Assembly (NCBI GenBank): GCA_020310875.1
Contig: CM035413.1
Span: forward strand, 162,021,306-162,085,305
Reading direction: 5' to 3'
DNA from: Ceratopteris richardii
Taxonomy: Eukaryota; Streptophyta; Polypodiopsida; Polypodiales; Pteridaceae
Length of the DNA stretch: 64,000 nucleotides
Of the stretch, positions 10,268-21,186 are shown in pieces. How positions within the stretch are numbered: the stretch's first letter is position 1; the number at the start of each line of letters is the position of its first letter. Both the position numbers and the translations under genes were made by a program. The notes under the pieces were generated by a model. The model saw only the letters and a list, made by a program, of their open reading frames with translations. It did no database searches and was not told where the DNA came from.

Positions 10268-10285
10268 TGGTGCCATTGTCGAGGA
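10268..10285 (+). other. Primer binding site of element B (Tat/Athila type)
   Basis: tggtgccattgtcgagga follows the LTR end. It matches the TGGCGCCGTTGCCGGGGA site of Athila/Tat-type plant elements (tRNA-Asp type) except for C-to-T and G-to-A differences at CpG positions and neighbours, the pattern of decay by cytosine methylation. Confidence 0.75.
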
Positions 10286-10641
10286 TCGAGTCTAGGACGA
10301 ATGTGTGATGGTAAGAGTATAGCAAGAAGTGGCGTTGGAAGGTAAAAATTTCAATTTTTGTTGTTGTTTTTAATTATTTTTTTGTGTTTTTCATCTCCCC
10401 TATACTTTTCCTTCACCACCGCATCATCTCCTTCCACTCCGAAAAAATCAAAAAATTCACCATATCCACCCATTCTCCTCATTTCCCCTCATTTGTGCAT
10501 GCAAGAGAGAAAGAGAGAGCTTTTGTGCTTGTATGTGCATGTGTGTTTTTGAGTTTTCTTGTAGGTACAGAGCTCCATTGCATTAGGAAAGCTTGCAAAA
10601 GGTAAAAAACCACTTTCTATCAGATTTTTTCCATATGTGTC

Positions 10642-10659
10642 AGACCATCGCGATGGTCT
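10642..10659. repeat. 18-bp perfect palindrome agaccatcgcgatggtct
   Basis: The sequence equals its own reverse complement. Its core ccatcgcgat recurs in the 19-bp repeat 100 bases downstream. Position just after a primer site is where retroelements keep RNA dimerisation and packaging signals; that role is inference. Confidence 0.8.
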
Positions 10660-10761
10660 ACCAAACTCGGAATTTGAGGTAAGCGAGTTCACCACCATAT
10701 AGGCGACCCTTGTGCACATAGGAATCCATAGTTGCATTTCAAAGATTCTCATTTTGGTGGA

Positions 10762-10837
10762 CCATCACGATTGGCTCACGCCATCACGATTGTGTCACAC
10801 CATCGCGATTAGGTCACGCCATCGCGATGGCTCACGA
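10762..10837 (+). repeat. Four-unit 19-bp tandem repeat with ccatc(a/g)cgat core
   Basis: Units start at 10762, 10781, 10800 and 10819, each beginning ccatcacgat or ccatcgcgat and ending in a tcac-type string. The last unit forms the palindrome gccatcgcgatggc. Confidence 0.8.
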
Positions 10838-11032
10838 GGATTATTACAACTTGACGAGAGCAAAAATGATGAAGACAATGTGAAGGCTTTGCCAAATTAC
10901 ACGGCTGAATACGAACATACTTCTGAATTATATTGCATTCCCTCAGTGAGAAGAAAAGAGTAGAACCCATCGATTCAAACATCAAACATTATACAACATC
11001 TTAAAAAAGTAAAAATCCCTTGTACTCTAACA

Positions 11033-11560
11033 TTGGAAGAACTCTTGAAGGTAAAACTGCAATTGAAGGAGAAGCTCACTAGTCAATTAGAGACAAAGTC
11101 AGACGAAAATGAGATGCCGGATGGAGTTACCACAATTAAAATCCCAGTCGATAAGGTTGGAGATTTCAGTGAGGGAGATGAAGGAAACACCTGCCTCCCC
11201 ATCACTTACAGAGGTTACACCACTAAAGCCATCTTAGATTCGGGGGCAGGAGTAGGAATTGCTACCAAAGAAATCTGGGAAAAATGGGGAAAACTAGCTT
11301 TAAGACCAACCAAGATGAAGATTCAAATGGCAGACAGACTCACTGAACGACCCCTATGATTATTGGAGAAAGTAACTTTTACTACCTGCGGAGTTGAATT
11401 CGAGCACACCTTAGAAATCTGTCAATTTGAAAAGGCTAGCAATTATGAGATGATACTTGGAAGGCCTTTCATGAGGCAACTTAAGGTAGTGCAAGACTGG
11501 GGAAAAGACTTTGTATACTTGCAGCATGAAGGAACCACGACCAGAATAAATATCCATACA
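11033..11560 (+). pseudogene. Element B upstream aspartic protease (before RT)
   Basis: A conventional gypsy protease: active-site AILDSGAGVGIATKE near 11230-11275 and flap-type MILGRPFMRQLKVVQDW near 11450-11500, led by EELLKVKLQLKEKL, a usual pre-protease segment. It lies between leader and RT as in ordinary gypsy elements. It is clearly different in sequence from the second protease-like domain near 14500, so B carries two. Broken. Confidence 0.75.
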
Positions 11561-12130
11561 TACATGTATCAAGACGTTCCCCCCCTACAATGGAATCTGA
11601 TTCATAAGGAGGAAGATGATCAATCGATTCACAGTATAGATTCAAGTAACCAAACATGGATGAACGAAGACACTCATCTATGGATATGCCAGGTAGCTAA
11701 AAGGGAAGAAGAAAGGAAGAAAGGATGGCAGGAAAGGCAGGGAGTTGCTAGATCTATACAAGACCCAGCTTACATGCCCCAAATATTCGTAGATGAGGAA
11801 TCTGAACCTCATGGTTGGACCGAGATTCTAGCTACTCTTGATGTATGTGTAAACGAAGAAGTGATGACCATGAATGAATGCATTGATGAGGAAGGATATG
11901 ATGTAAGTTTATATGTGGTTGTTCTCCAAGAAGCCAAAGAAGGAGAAGTAATTGAAAAAGAATGGAAGGAGGATTATTAGAGCATTGAAATGGAACATGA
12001 ACAAATTGAGGCAGAAAACGAAAATCAAAGAGTAAGTGTCATAACTAATGGGTTGAATCAAGGAATGACATAAGGAGAAGAACTTGAACTAGATAAAGAA
12101 AACGAAGAGGGAGAAAACAAGCCTCAAGAT
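11561..12130 (+). other. Acidic linker between protease and RT (element B)
   Basis: A coding-like stretch rich in Glu, Asp, Lys and Gln with no recognised motif, connecting the upstream protease with RT. Gypsy polyproteins commonly have such a poorly conserved spacer. Confidence 0.5.
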
Positions 12131-13240
12131 CACTTCGAAGTACCTGCCCACTTCAAGAAATATGAGGTAGAAGAGAGGAAGATTGCTATCCAAATGCCAA
12201 AATGGGAAGCACAACCAGGAATAGCATATGACAACAAAGAACAGACCAAGGAAATAGTAGTAGCTTTAGAGGAAGGAGAAGAGCGATGCACTTTTATAGG
12301 ACAAGATGTTTCATTGGAGGAAGAACAAGAGTTAATACAACTCATAAGAGAATATAGGGACGTCTTTGCTTGGACATATAAGGATCTAAAAGGGGTAGAT
12401 CCCTCTATTTGTGCCCATAGAATCCCTATGACTTCAAAAGCCAAACCTTCCAAACAAAGACCATACACTTATAATGATGTTTACTCAGCAAAAATTAAGG
12501 AAGAGATAGATAAGTTGTTGGACGTGGGCTTCATTTATGAGATCGAACACACGGAATGGGTATCACCTTTAGTGGTTGTGCCGAAAAAGAATGGCAAGTT
12601 AAGGGTATGTATTAATTTGAAAAAAGTAAATGCCGCCACCATACGAGATAGTTACCCACTATCTATCACCAATCATCTTTTGGAAAGGGTTGCAGGAAAG
12701 GAAGTCCATAGTTTTCTCGAAGGCTTTTCAAGGTATAATCAGGTAGCAATTGCTCCGAAAGACCAACATAAGACAACCTTTGCAACCGAGTGGGGAGTGT
12801 ATGCATTTAGGGTTATGCCTTTTGGTCTAAATAATGCCCCAGCTACTTTCCAAAGGTTGATGTGCCATGTGTTCAAGGAATTCTTAAGGAAGAGCATGGA
12901 GGTATAGGTGGATGATTTATGCACTTATTCAGTGATACGATCGAAACATGTTCCAGAACTAAGAAAGATTTTTGCTAAATGTCGACAATATAGAGTCTGC
13001 CTTAATCTAGAAAAATGCGTCTTAATGGTTCGACAAGGGAAGATATTAGGACACATTGTCTCTAAAAATGGAATTTCCACAGATGAAGACAAAATTAAAG
13101 TGATTCTGGACTTATCGAGACCAAAGACTGCTAAGGAAGTGCAAGCATTTATGGGACATTGTGGATACTACCATAGATTTATCCACATGTATGCCATAAT
13201 TGCGAGGCCCCTTTATGCATTATTGTCGCAGTTCACTTGG
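12131..13240 (+). pseudogene. Element B reverse transcriptase
   Basis: RT highly similar to that of A: EYRDVFAWTYKDLKGVDP, VVVPKKNGKLRVCINLKKVN, YNQVAIAPKDQHK, FRVMPFGL, VDDLC and FMGHCGYYHRFIHMY appear in order. This shows the same family and orientation as A. The element is internally shorter than A between RT and integrase. Broken. Confidence 0.85.
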
Positions 13241-14325
13241 ACACAAGAATGTGGTGGCCAACTCTACATCAAGATGCAGCCACTTATGTCCAAAGATGTG
13301 ATACATGTCAACGAACAAAGTATCCAATTAGAAGAGATGAAATGCCATTGAAGCCCATGATGAGTGCCCGAATGTTCACTAAATGGGGTATAGATTTTGT
13401 AGGACCTATTAGTCCACCAGCTAAAGGTTCTCATGCTGAGTACATAATAGTAGCAATGGATTATTTGACCAAATGGGTAGAGGCCAAAGCAACCAAGAAA
13501 AACGATGCAAGGACTACGGCTAAGTTTCTCTTCGAAAACATATTCACTAGGTTTGGATTGCCTATTGAAATTGTGAGTGACAGGGGCACACACTTTGTCA
13601 ATGAAGTGATAGAAGCCCTAATAAATGAATTCTTAGTGATTTATAAGAAATCAGCCCCCTATCACCCACAAGCCAACGGACAGGCTAAAAGTTCGAACAA
13701 AATCTTATGCACAGTCCTCACTAAGATTGTTAACAATGGCAGATCCGACTGGGACAAGCAATTACATCATGCTTTATGGGCATTCCGAGTAGCCTACAAA
13801 ACAGCCATAGTAACTACTCCCTTTGACCTAGTGTACGGACAGAATGCCATCTTGCCAATTGATTTCCTGGTACCTACTCTCAGAGTATCTGCAAATTATG
13901 AATGGACTGGACATGAGTTATCAACTCAATTGGATCAAATAGACAAGTTACATGAAACAAGATTACAAGCTGTGGCAAGTATTTATGCTGCAAAAAGGTG
14001 GCAAAAGTCATATTTTGATGCTCATATTAAAGATAAAAACATGAAGGAAGGAGATTTAGTCCTGGTTTATACTTTGAAGCAACATGCAAAAAAACTACAA
14101 AAAAGAGGATATGGGCCCTTGATAATCAATCATATATCTACCAGCAAAGCCATCAGCTTAGCAACCCTAGATGGAGAAGTATTTCCAAACTATATAAGTG
14201 GTTGCCGAGTAAAAAAATATTTAGATCCCTTGACAGAGGAAATAATGTCACGACTTCTAACAGCTAAAAATAGGCAATATGAGGACGAAAGAATACAAGA
14301 AGAAGCAAGACAGGAAGCTCTAGAA
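13241..14325 (+). pseudogene. Element B integrase
   Basis: Shows the second half of a zinc module (CDTCQRTKYP), the integrase core with GIDFVGPISPPAKG, AMDYLTKWVEAKATKK, VSDRGTHF and YHPQANGQA, and the C-terminal KRGYGPLIIN ... YISGCRVKKY segment. The order is as in A. Only one zinc module is recognisable here. The element as a whole is broken. Confidence 0.85.
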
Positions 14326-14840
14326 TGAATAAGGAAAAGGAAGGAATGGATGAGAGAGAGAGAGATGAAAGATATCGACAAGGAGATGAACTCGCCCCAA
14401 TAGCTAATTTTAGAGCATTTGAAAGCCTAGGACATCAAACAAAGCAACCATATTTGAATTTGGGTGTTGGAACAGAAGAATACCACTTGGTGGATGTTCT
14501 CATTGACACAGGAGCAGTTGTTAGCTATATCAGATCTTCATTGACTCAGAAACTCAAGGAAGAATTACACCCATCTAAAGCACAGCTGATTGGAATAGGG
14601 GGAAAAGTTACTAAATGCATAGGCGAGATTACCTTGTCACTACATCTCGAAAATAACACGATGCAACAAAAACTCTTGGGGTGTCATGATCAAGACTTAT
14701 TAGAAGAACTTGTGTTGGGTCAAGATTGGATATATGAATATGAAGTGACTATCCAATTAGCCTTGGGTTACATATTGGCCAAGATAGGGCACCGTGAGGT
14801 ATTCAGCGTGTTAGAAGAACGACCTGTCAAAGCCAAATGT
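14326..14840 (+). CDS. Element B second retropepsin-like domain (after integrase)
   Basis: Following a short Lys/Glu/Arg-rich segment, the frame gives DVLIDTGAVVSYIRSSL (active-site-like D-T-G-A) near 14500, LIGIGGKVTKCIGEITLSL, LLGCHDQDLLEELVLGQDWIY and VTIQLALG. The order of active-site Asp, flap-like segment and hydrophobic-hydrophobic-Gly matches retropepsins and parallels the C-terminal domain of A's pol (DSGAT, LILGQDWL). It sits after integrase in both copies, which makes the position a family trait. Whether it cleaves the polyprotein is unknown. Confidence 0.75.
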
Positions 14841-15566
14841 ATAGGCCCGCGAGATCACTCACACATGCATGATGATGAATGTACATTCACCTCCACTATG
14901 GAAACCCCACCATCAAGTATTTCATGTGAGAATACACCGAATCTCAATCTCGCACACTCTCCTAAACCAGTGAACCTCACTGCTAGCATCATTTCCAATA
15001 AAAGCCCCTATGAGGAATCGAGCACAAGAGGGACTAGTCAGCAAGACTGTCACGAATTTTCACGCATTAGAATCCATCCCATTCCTCACCCTAGATAGGC
15101 TTGGATCAGAAAAGATCAGGTGATAGCATATCATCAACAATGGACCTATATTCTACACAGGAAACAACAACAGTACAAGAACACAAGTCAAGCTAGATTC
15201 CAAGATCCACAAAGAATTGCTAAAGTATGGATACCAAAGAAAGTAATTGCCGCCCAACCGACGAGAACGCAGATATGGATCCCCAAATTATATGCACCAA
15301 TGACGATCATCAAAGGCAAAACATCAACAAACAAGAAGGATCAGTACGACAGGAAAACAAAGAATCAAGAAATCGGTAACTACATGAATGGTCAGAAACA
15401 GAAATACGCAACAAAAACAATTCAACGATTCAAAGAGCGGGCAAAGCGGAATTATGACTTGAGAATTACATCCCGCCCCAAAAACAATGGCGACACAGTC
15501 AACCACCAAAAATTAAAACAGATATGGATACCTAAATGCCGATCAATCTATGCATCGACCAGATAA
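14841..15566 (+). CDS. Element B IWIPK-repeat region
   Basis: After the second protease comes a Ser/Thr/Asn/Lys/Gln-rich product with KVWIPKKV, TQIWIPKLY and KQIWIPKCR, three copies of the motif also seen in A's post-pol ORF. Two diverged copies keeping the motif suggests purifying selection while the family was active. Function unknown; a few breaks. Confidence 0.6.
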
Positions 15567-16144
<578 letters not shown>

Positions 16145-17306
16145 TGTTGAAGAACCACTCACAAATTTGACATACGGACAAACATACTGACGAAGAAAGA
16201 CAAAAGAGAAGCAGAAACAAAACATTCAGGAAAATCAAAGCCTTAGTGAAGGGACAAATTCACGTCTGTAATATACAGTGTAGAAGTTTCCAAAATTATG
16301 AGTTTGTTGAAACCCGGATCAAAAATTGTATATAAGAGAGTTGAGATACATAGAGAAGAAGAGAGAGTGCATAGAACCGGCATAGAATAGTGCATATAGA
16401 AATTGAGGATAGTGATATAGAAGACGCCTGAGATTGCGTATGTAGAGATGAATAATAGAACCTGAATTGTCGGGTATTCATCTGAGAGAGATGGTAAGGA
16501 ATAACTACTCAGAGTAGGAGAGTTTTCCATAGCTATGAGCAAAGTGAGGCCAAGCTATTTTGTACACATCTTCTCTAATAGAAAACGCATGTTCATGTGG
16601 AAGATTGAGCGCATTCTTCGTATGTGAAGAAATCTGAGTGAATTCATGTTACTGTGAAAGTTAGTTAACAATTATAGTTTTTTCAGTAAACATTTTTTGG
16701 TACTTCTAAGAGGTAGATCTCGTAACATAGTGTAAAGGTTTTTATGAGAGAGAGCTCATCTTGAAGCTAGGATTCTAAACTACAAATTGATCAAAAGAGT
16801 TTTGTGAAACGGGACAAGTACACAGTACAAACTCTAACCGTAAAAAGGCATCCTGAACTGGTGAAGTTTTTTCTTAAACTTCAGAAAGAGTTCATTTACT
16901 GAAGGAAGCTCAGGTATTACTTCCTCACTTCATCTACAATCATTTGAAGTAATTACAAATAGAATTGCAGTTGATTCCGATAAGATTCTGGTAAGATTAG
17001 GGTGACATTCCGATAATAGTTCGGTGAAGTTCCGGTGAAATTTTGGTGAGTTCAAATACAGTTGTAAAGTTTTTTAGTTTTAGAAAGTTTGCTAAGCTAC
17101 TGATGTTTATAGAGGTGTTCTAATATCGCTCTAGCTTAGTTCTTGTAAAGTGGTGAATTCCGCAGTTGAGCTTTAGCTAGTTAAGGTCACTCACTGCGTT
17201 AACAAGTAGTACAAGAGCTCAACAATTGATGATGATTCATTAGAGCTCAACAAGTGGAAATTTTCCACAGTCTTGTTAGTGAACAAGCTTTTGTCATGAA
17301 TCAACA
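16145..17306 (+). repeat. 5' LTR of element C (1162 bp)
   Basis: Begins TGTTGAAGAA and ends ATCAACA, one base before the primer site. TATA box tatataag at 16329-16336. Matches 28553-29723 along its length. Confidence 0.93.
16329..16336 (+). promoter_or_regulatory. TATA box in C 5' LTR
   Basis: tatataag about 185 bases into the LTR. The 3' LTR has the same site preceded by a 10-base local duplication. Confidence 0.55.
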
Positions 17307-17307
17307 G

Positions 17308-17319
17308 TGGTATCAGAGC
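17308..17319 (+). other. Primer binding site of C (tRNA-iMet type)
   Basis: tggtatcagagc, the standard plant copia primer site, one base after the LTR. Confidence 0.93.
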
Positions 17320-17537
17320 ACAAAGGTTCTGAAGAGCAGAAAAGGTTTCACAGAAGTAGAAACGAAAGTGAAGATACAAGAGAATTCGAAGAACTTTCAC
17401 AAGAAAGGTGAAAGCTGAGATGATCAACAACAAACGGCGTCAAGAAACGTTCCGAAGTAATTCTCAAGGGTAAAGGTTTGTAAAAGGTAAAACCTTTTAA
17501 CATTATACTCACCGAAAGTAACAGAAACAAGAAGATT

Positions 17538-18365
17538 ATGGCAGATCATATCTCTATTGACAAATTGGACAGAGATAATTATCCCGCATGTGTAATGCGC
17601 ATGGAAGCTTTACTTATGACTAAAGACTTAATGATATATGTGACAGGAGAAGAAAAGAAGCCGAATTTCGAAGACGACAGTCAACCAAAGAAAGAAGAGT
17701 TAGAAGCCTTGAAGTTGTGGCAGAAGAAAGATGCAACGGCAAGAGCTTATATCTACAATACAATTACAGATCATCTACTACCGCACATTAGAGGTCTGGC
17801 GAAACCGGAAGACATGTGGAGTGCATTGGAAGATCATTTCCAAAATACGATGAAAGCTAGGAAGGCTAGCTTATGGTCAGAGTTTACAACGTTCAAGAAA
17901 AAGCAAAGTCAAAGCATTAGTGATTATGTCACTAAGATGAAAGACTTGGCGGATAGTCTTGGATCTATTGATGAAGATATCAAAGATCACAGGTTGATAC
18001 CACAAGTGCTTGCAGGATTGAGAGGAGATGAAAGGTGGAAACCTTTCGTACTCTCAACTGAACTTTCTTTAAATCATTTTGTACCAGATTTAAATCAGTT
18101 GCTTGGACTAATGCTAATGTTTGAGCAAGATTTGAAGACAGATGGAGATAAAGGACATAGTTCGGCTATGTACGCAAAGAATAAGAAGAAAGGTGATAAA
18201 GGTAAAGAAAAAGATGAAGAAGAGATGTTTAATCAAGCAAATTATGCAAGAGGAAGAGGTAATGCCAGAAGTAAAAGTAAAGGTAAAGGAAGAGGTAATT
18301 AGACTAACAACAAGAAGACTTGTTGGATCTGTGGATTAAGTAATCATTTGGCTTATGATTGCTGG
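17538..18365 (+). pseudogene. gag: Element C gag with zinc knuckle
   Basis: Starts at ATG 17538 with MADHISIDKLDRDNYPACVM, the usual opening of copia gag (UBN2-type). It continues through AYIYNTITDHLLPHIRG, DYVTKMKDLADSLGSI and a Gly/Arg/Lys-rich tail to a CCHC knuckle (CWICGLSNHLAYDC, 18321-18362). Capsid and nucleocapsid of the particle. The gag of element D opens similarly, placing both in related copia lineages. Confidence 0.85.
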
Positions 18366-18559
18366 CATAAGTCTCAAGGATCAAGTCAGAATCAGAACAA
18401 TAACAGTAGAGGCAGAAGCGGAAGATATCAAAGAGGAAGACAAAGCCAAAGAGGCGGATATGGTAGAGGTGGAGCAAGAAGTTGGGGATAGAATCAATCT
18501 CACAACACTACCTACTACAATTATGCGAATGATACGCAGAATGACAGTCATACAACATT

Positions 18560-19863
18560 GATGATGAACTCGATAAGTGTGACAAAAAACGAAGACCTCA
18601 AGGTATTCTATATTGACTCATGTTGTTCAAATCATTTGTCAGGAAATATAGAATTGTTATCAGAACTTGAAGGAGGTATTTTAAATCATACAGTACAAAC
18701 AGGTGATAACACAAAGCATAATGTAAGGTCAATTGGAAAAGTAAAGTGTAAGAATGGAGCTGACCTACTAACAAATGTTTTGTATGTTCCAACAATCCCG
18801 AAGAATCTGATCAGCGTGGGACAGATAGTAGAAAAAGGTTTTCAAGTCAGGTTTACAAATGAAGGAGTATTTGTTGAAGATCCAGAAAATGGATACAATC
18901 ACATTGTCCATGGTAAAAAGGAAGGTAGACTTTTTACTCTTAAAGTACAAGGAAATGCTGGTCAAGCCTTGATCACACATGGTGATGAGGTATTCACAGA
19001 GTTAGACCTCTGGCATAAGAGGTTAGGACATTTCAATGAAACAGGAATCAAAACTATGGTGGAAAAACAATATGTACAAGGATTACCGAATATGAAGAAT
19101 CAACATATGATTCACAAGTGCGAAGCGTGTCAGATGGGAAAAGCCCATAGGTTACCATTTTAGAAGAAAGGGTATAAACACGATGATGTGCTAGAGCTCA
19201 TACATACAGATGTATGGGGACCAACAAAGGAAGGATCTATCAGCAGCTCAAGGTATTATGTTCTTTTTATTGATGATGCAACAAGATGGATAACTCTTTA
19301 TGTTTTGAAAGAGAAGTCAGAAGTATTTGAAGCTTTCAGGTATTTTCATGCATATGCTAAAAGACTTACACGACAAAAACTCAAAAGACTAAGGTCTAAT
19401 GGAGGAGGAGAATATTTTTCTTGGGAGTTCAATGATTATCTGTGGACTGCAGGTATCAAAAGAGAAATAACTTGCAGGTATACACCGCAACAAAATGGAG
19501 TAGCAGAAAGAAGAAACCGAACTCTAGTTGAGTTTGCAAGAGCAATGCTAAAGGAGAAGAATTGTCCAAATTATCTTTGGGTTGAGGCTGTAAATACAGC
19601 AACATATCTGGTAAATAGATTACCATGTACAGCTTTAAATGGGATGACCCCTTATGAAGCTTGGTGGGGCAAGAAACCAACACTTGATCATTGTAAAGTG
19701 TTTGGATCAGTTGCTTATGCTTATGTACCATCACAACTGAGACATAAGCTTGAAACAAAAGCTGAAAAATATGTGTTCATCGGATACGATGAAAAACAAA
19801 TGGGTTATAGGTTATGGAGTCCTCTAACCAAACAGTTTACTGTTTCCAGAGATGTGACATTTG
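18560..19863 (+). pseudogene. pol: Element C protease and integrase
   Basis: Protease region near 18600-18860, with its active-site Asp near 18612 and LISVGQIVEKG. Then the pre-integrase segment LWHKRLGHFNETG with a C-x2-C pair (CEACQMG), and the integrase core with IHTDVWGP, FIDDATRW, GGEYFS and YTPQQNGVAERRN. Ends at SRDVTF, where element D interrupts it. Broken. Confidence 0.88.
19859..19863. repeat. Target-site duplication ATTTG of element D (left)
   Basis: atttg before D recurs at 26672-26676 directly after it, and the coding sense of C resumes there (TTTGATGAAGG). Confidence 0.9.
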
Positions 19864-21136
19864 TGTGAAGAGATGGATAGGTATGTGCTTGAAGATGAAG
19901 AGGTGTTGCAAAATCCTTGATCTACACCAGCCAAATGAACTCCAGGAGTATATGGTGGGCCCTTTTAGCTTGCCAATGGATGTATTAGACACCCTATGTA
20001 CCTTGGAAGATCAGTCTCAAAAAGATAGATCAAAACAGATAAGTTGGAGTTAGCTCAGAGGTGAAAACTTGCTATTCTTGGTTCATACACCTGTCCAGTG
20101 TTTTACATAATTCTCTGAGCACAGTAGCAATTAGCTTAATTCCTTTTGGGGAAGTCTAGGTAACTTAAAGAGCTAACTTTCAAGAGTAATCTCATCAAAA
20201 ATAATAAACCACACACTGAGAATGAGTTTTAACAACTGATGACATCATCCCGATTTTCACGGGCTGCTACAGTTTGAGACTAGTGAGCAGAAAAATCAAC
20301 ATAACTCAAAACGTAGGAATCCAATGATTATGAAAATTTGTATGGTTATACTAGACAGTAAGCTGAATCCAACAAGCTTTAAATCACTGAATTTGGATGA
20401 GTAACCACGGAGAAATGGCTCTGACAAGATGAGTGAAAAAGTAGGGTACCTGATAGAGAAGTGAAGATGAACAGACCCTATTGACTTCAAATAAACATAA
20501 CTGAAGATTGCAACATCCAAATGACATGAAAATTTGTGAGCATATAGTATACTTATAGAGCTAACTTTACCAAGTTAAATCACGGAAAATAATGCACCAA
20601 GCTCAGAGAAAACATCTCTGCAAGCTGACTGAGAAAAATTGAGAGTAATGGCAGTGAGTAGTACACTTCACAAGAACATGGAAAGATGAACTCAAATAAT
20701 CATGAAAATGAAAGTATATTGCTTGTACAATACAATGACTTACTGATACATATGTGTGTCTTGTAATCACACCTTGATATGGCATAAAGCTCAGCTCTTG
20801 GAGGTCTTCACATAGGTCTCTCTAACCACGACTAAAACTGCCATCTATTTATAGTTGAGTTTGGGAGGGTAACTTCCCTCAATCACTCTCCAATCAATCA
20901 ATGATTGATTTGATTCTCTACCTACCACAAATCATGAATTCGTGGCTCCTCTTTCCATTCTTGATCAAGTGGACTCAACCACTTAAGATTCTTTCACTTT
21001 TACATTAAGTAAACTCTTCAAAAGTTACAAGAGGTAGTTCACAAGTGAACTTTACATAGTCTTCATTTTAAGGCTTTTTCTATGACTTTGTGGGACTCAA
21101 GCCAATACTTAGGCTTGTCATAGACTTGCTCCAATA
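19864..21136 (-). repeat. 3' LTR of element D
   Basis: On the minus strand it ends ...CTTCACA at the outer edge. The inner edge abuts the polypurine tract. Matches 25403-26671. Frames within it on the minus strand recur in the other LTR and are not genes. Confidence 0.92.
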
Positions 21137-21149
21137 GCTCCCCCTCAAG
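21137..21149 (-). other. Polypurine tract of element D
   Basis: Plus strand gctccccctcaag, minus strand CTTGAGGGGGAGC, directly next to the 3' LTR. Confidence 0.85.
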
Positions 21150-21186
21150 CCAAGTATGCTTGAGGTCTTCAATCTTCCAAGATTAC

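Larger units (their letters stand above)
10286..11030 (+). other. Leader region of element B
   Basis: Pyrimidine-rich DNA without retroviral coding motifs, as in plant gypsy leaders. It carries an 18-bp perfect palindrome (10642-10659) and a four-unit 19-bp repeat (10762-10837). The last hundred bases look coding-like and lead into the protease region. Confidence 0.6.

Noticed and set aside
10762-10837. CRISPR-like array (four 19-bp repeats)
   Set aside because: Units are directly adjacent with no spacers and lie in a retroelement leader of a plant-type genome.
20296-20785. Minus-strand frames of 60-74 residues in the D LTR
   Set aside because: They recur at 25831-26320 in the other LTR; they are LTR shadows without known domains.
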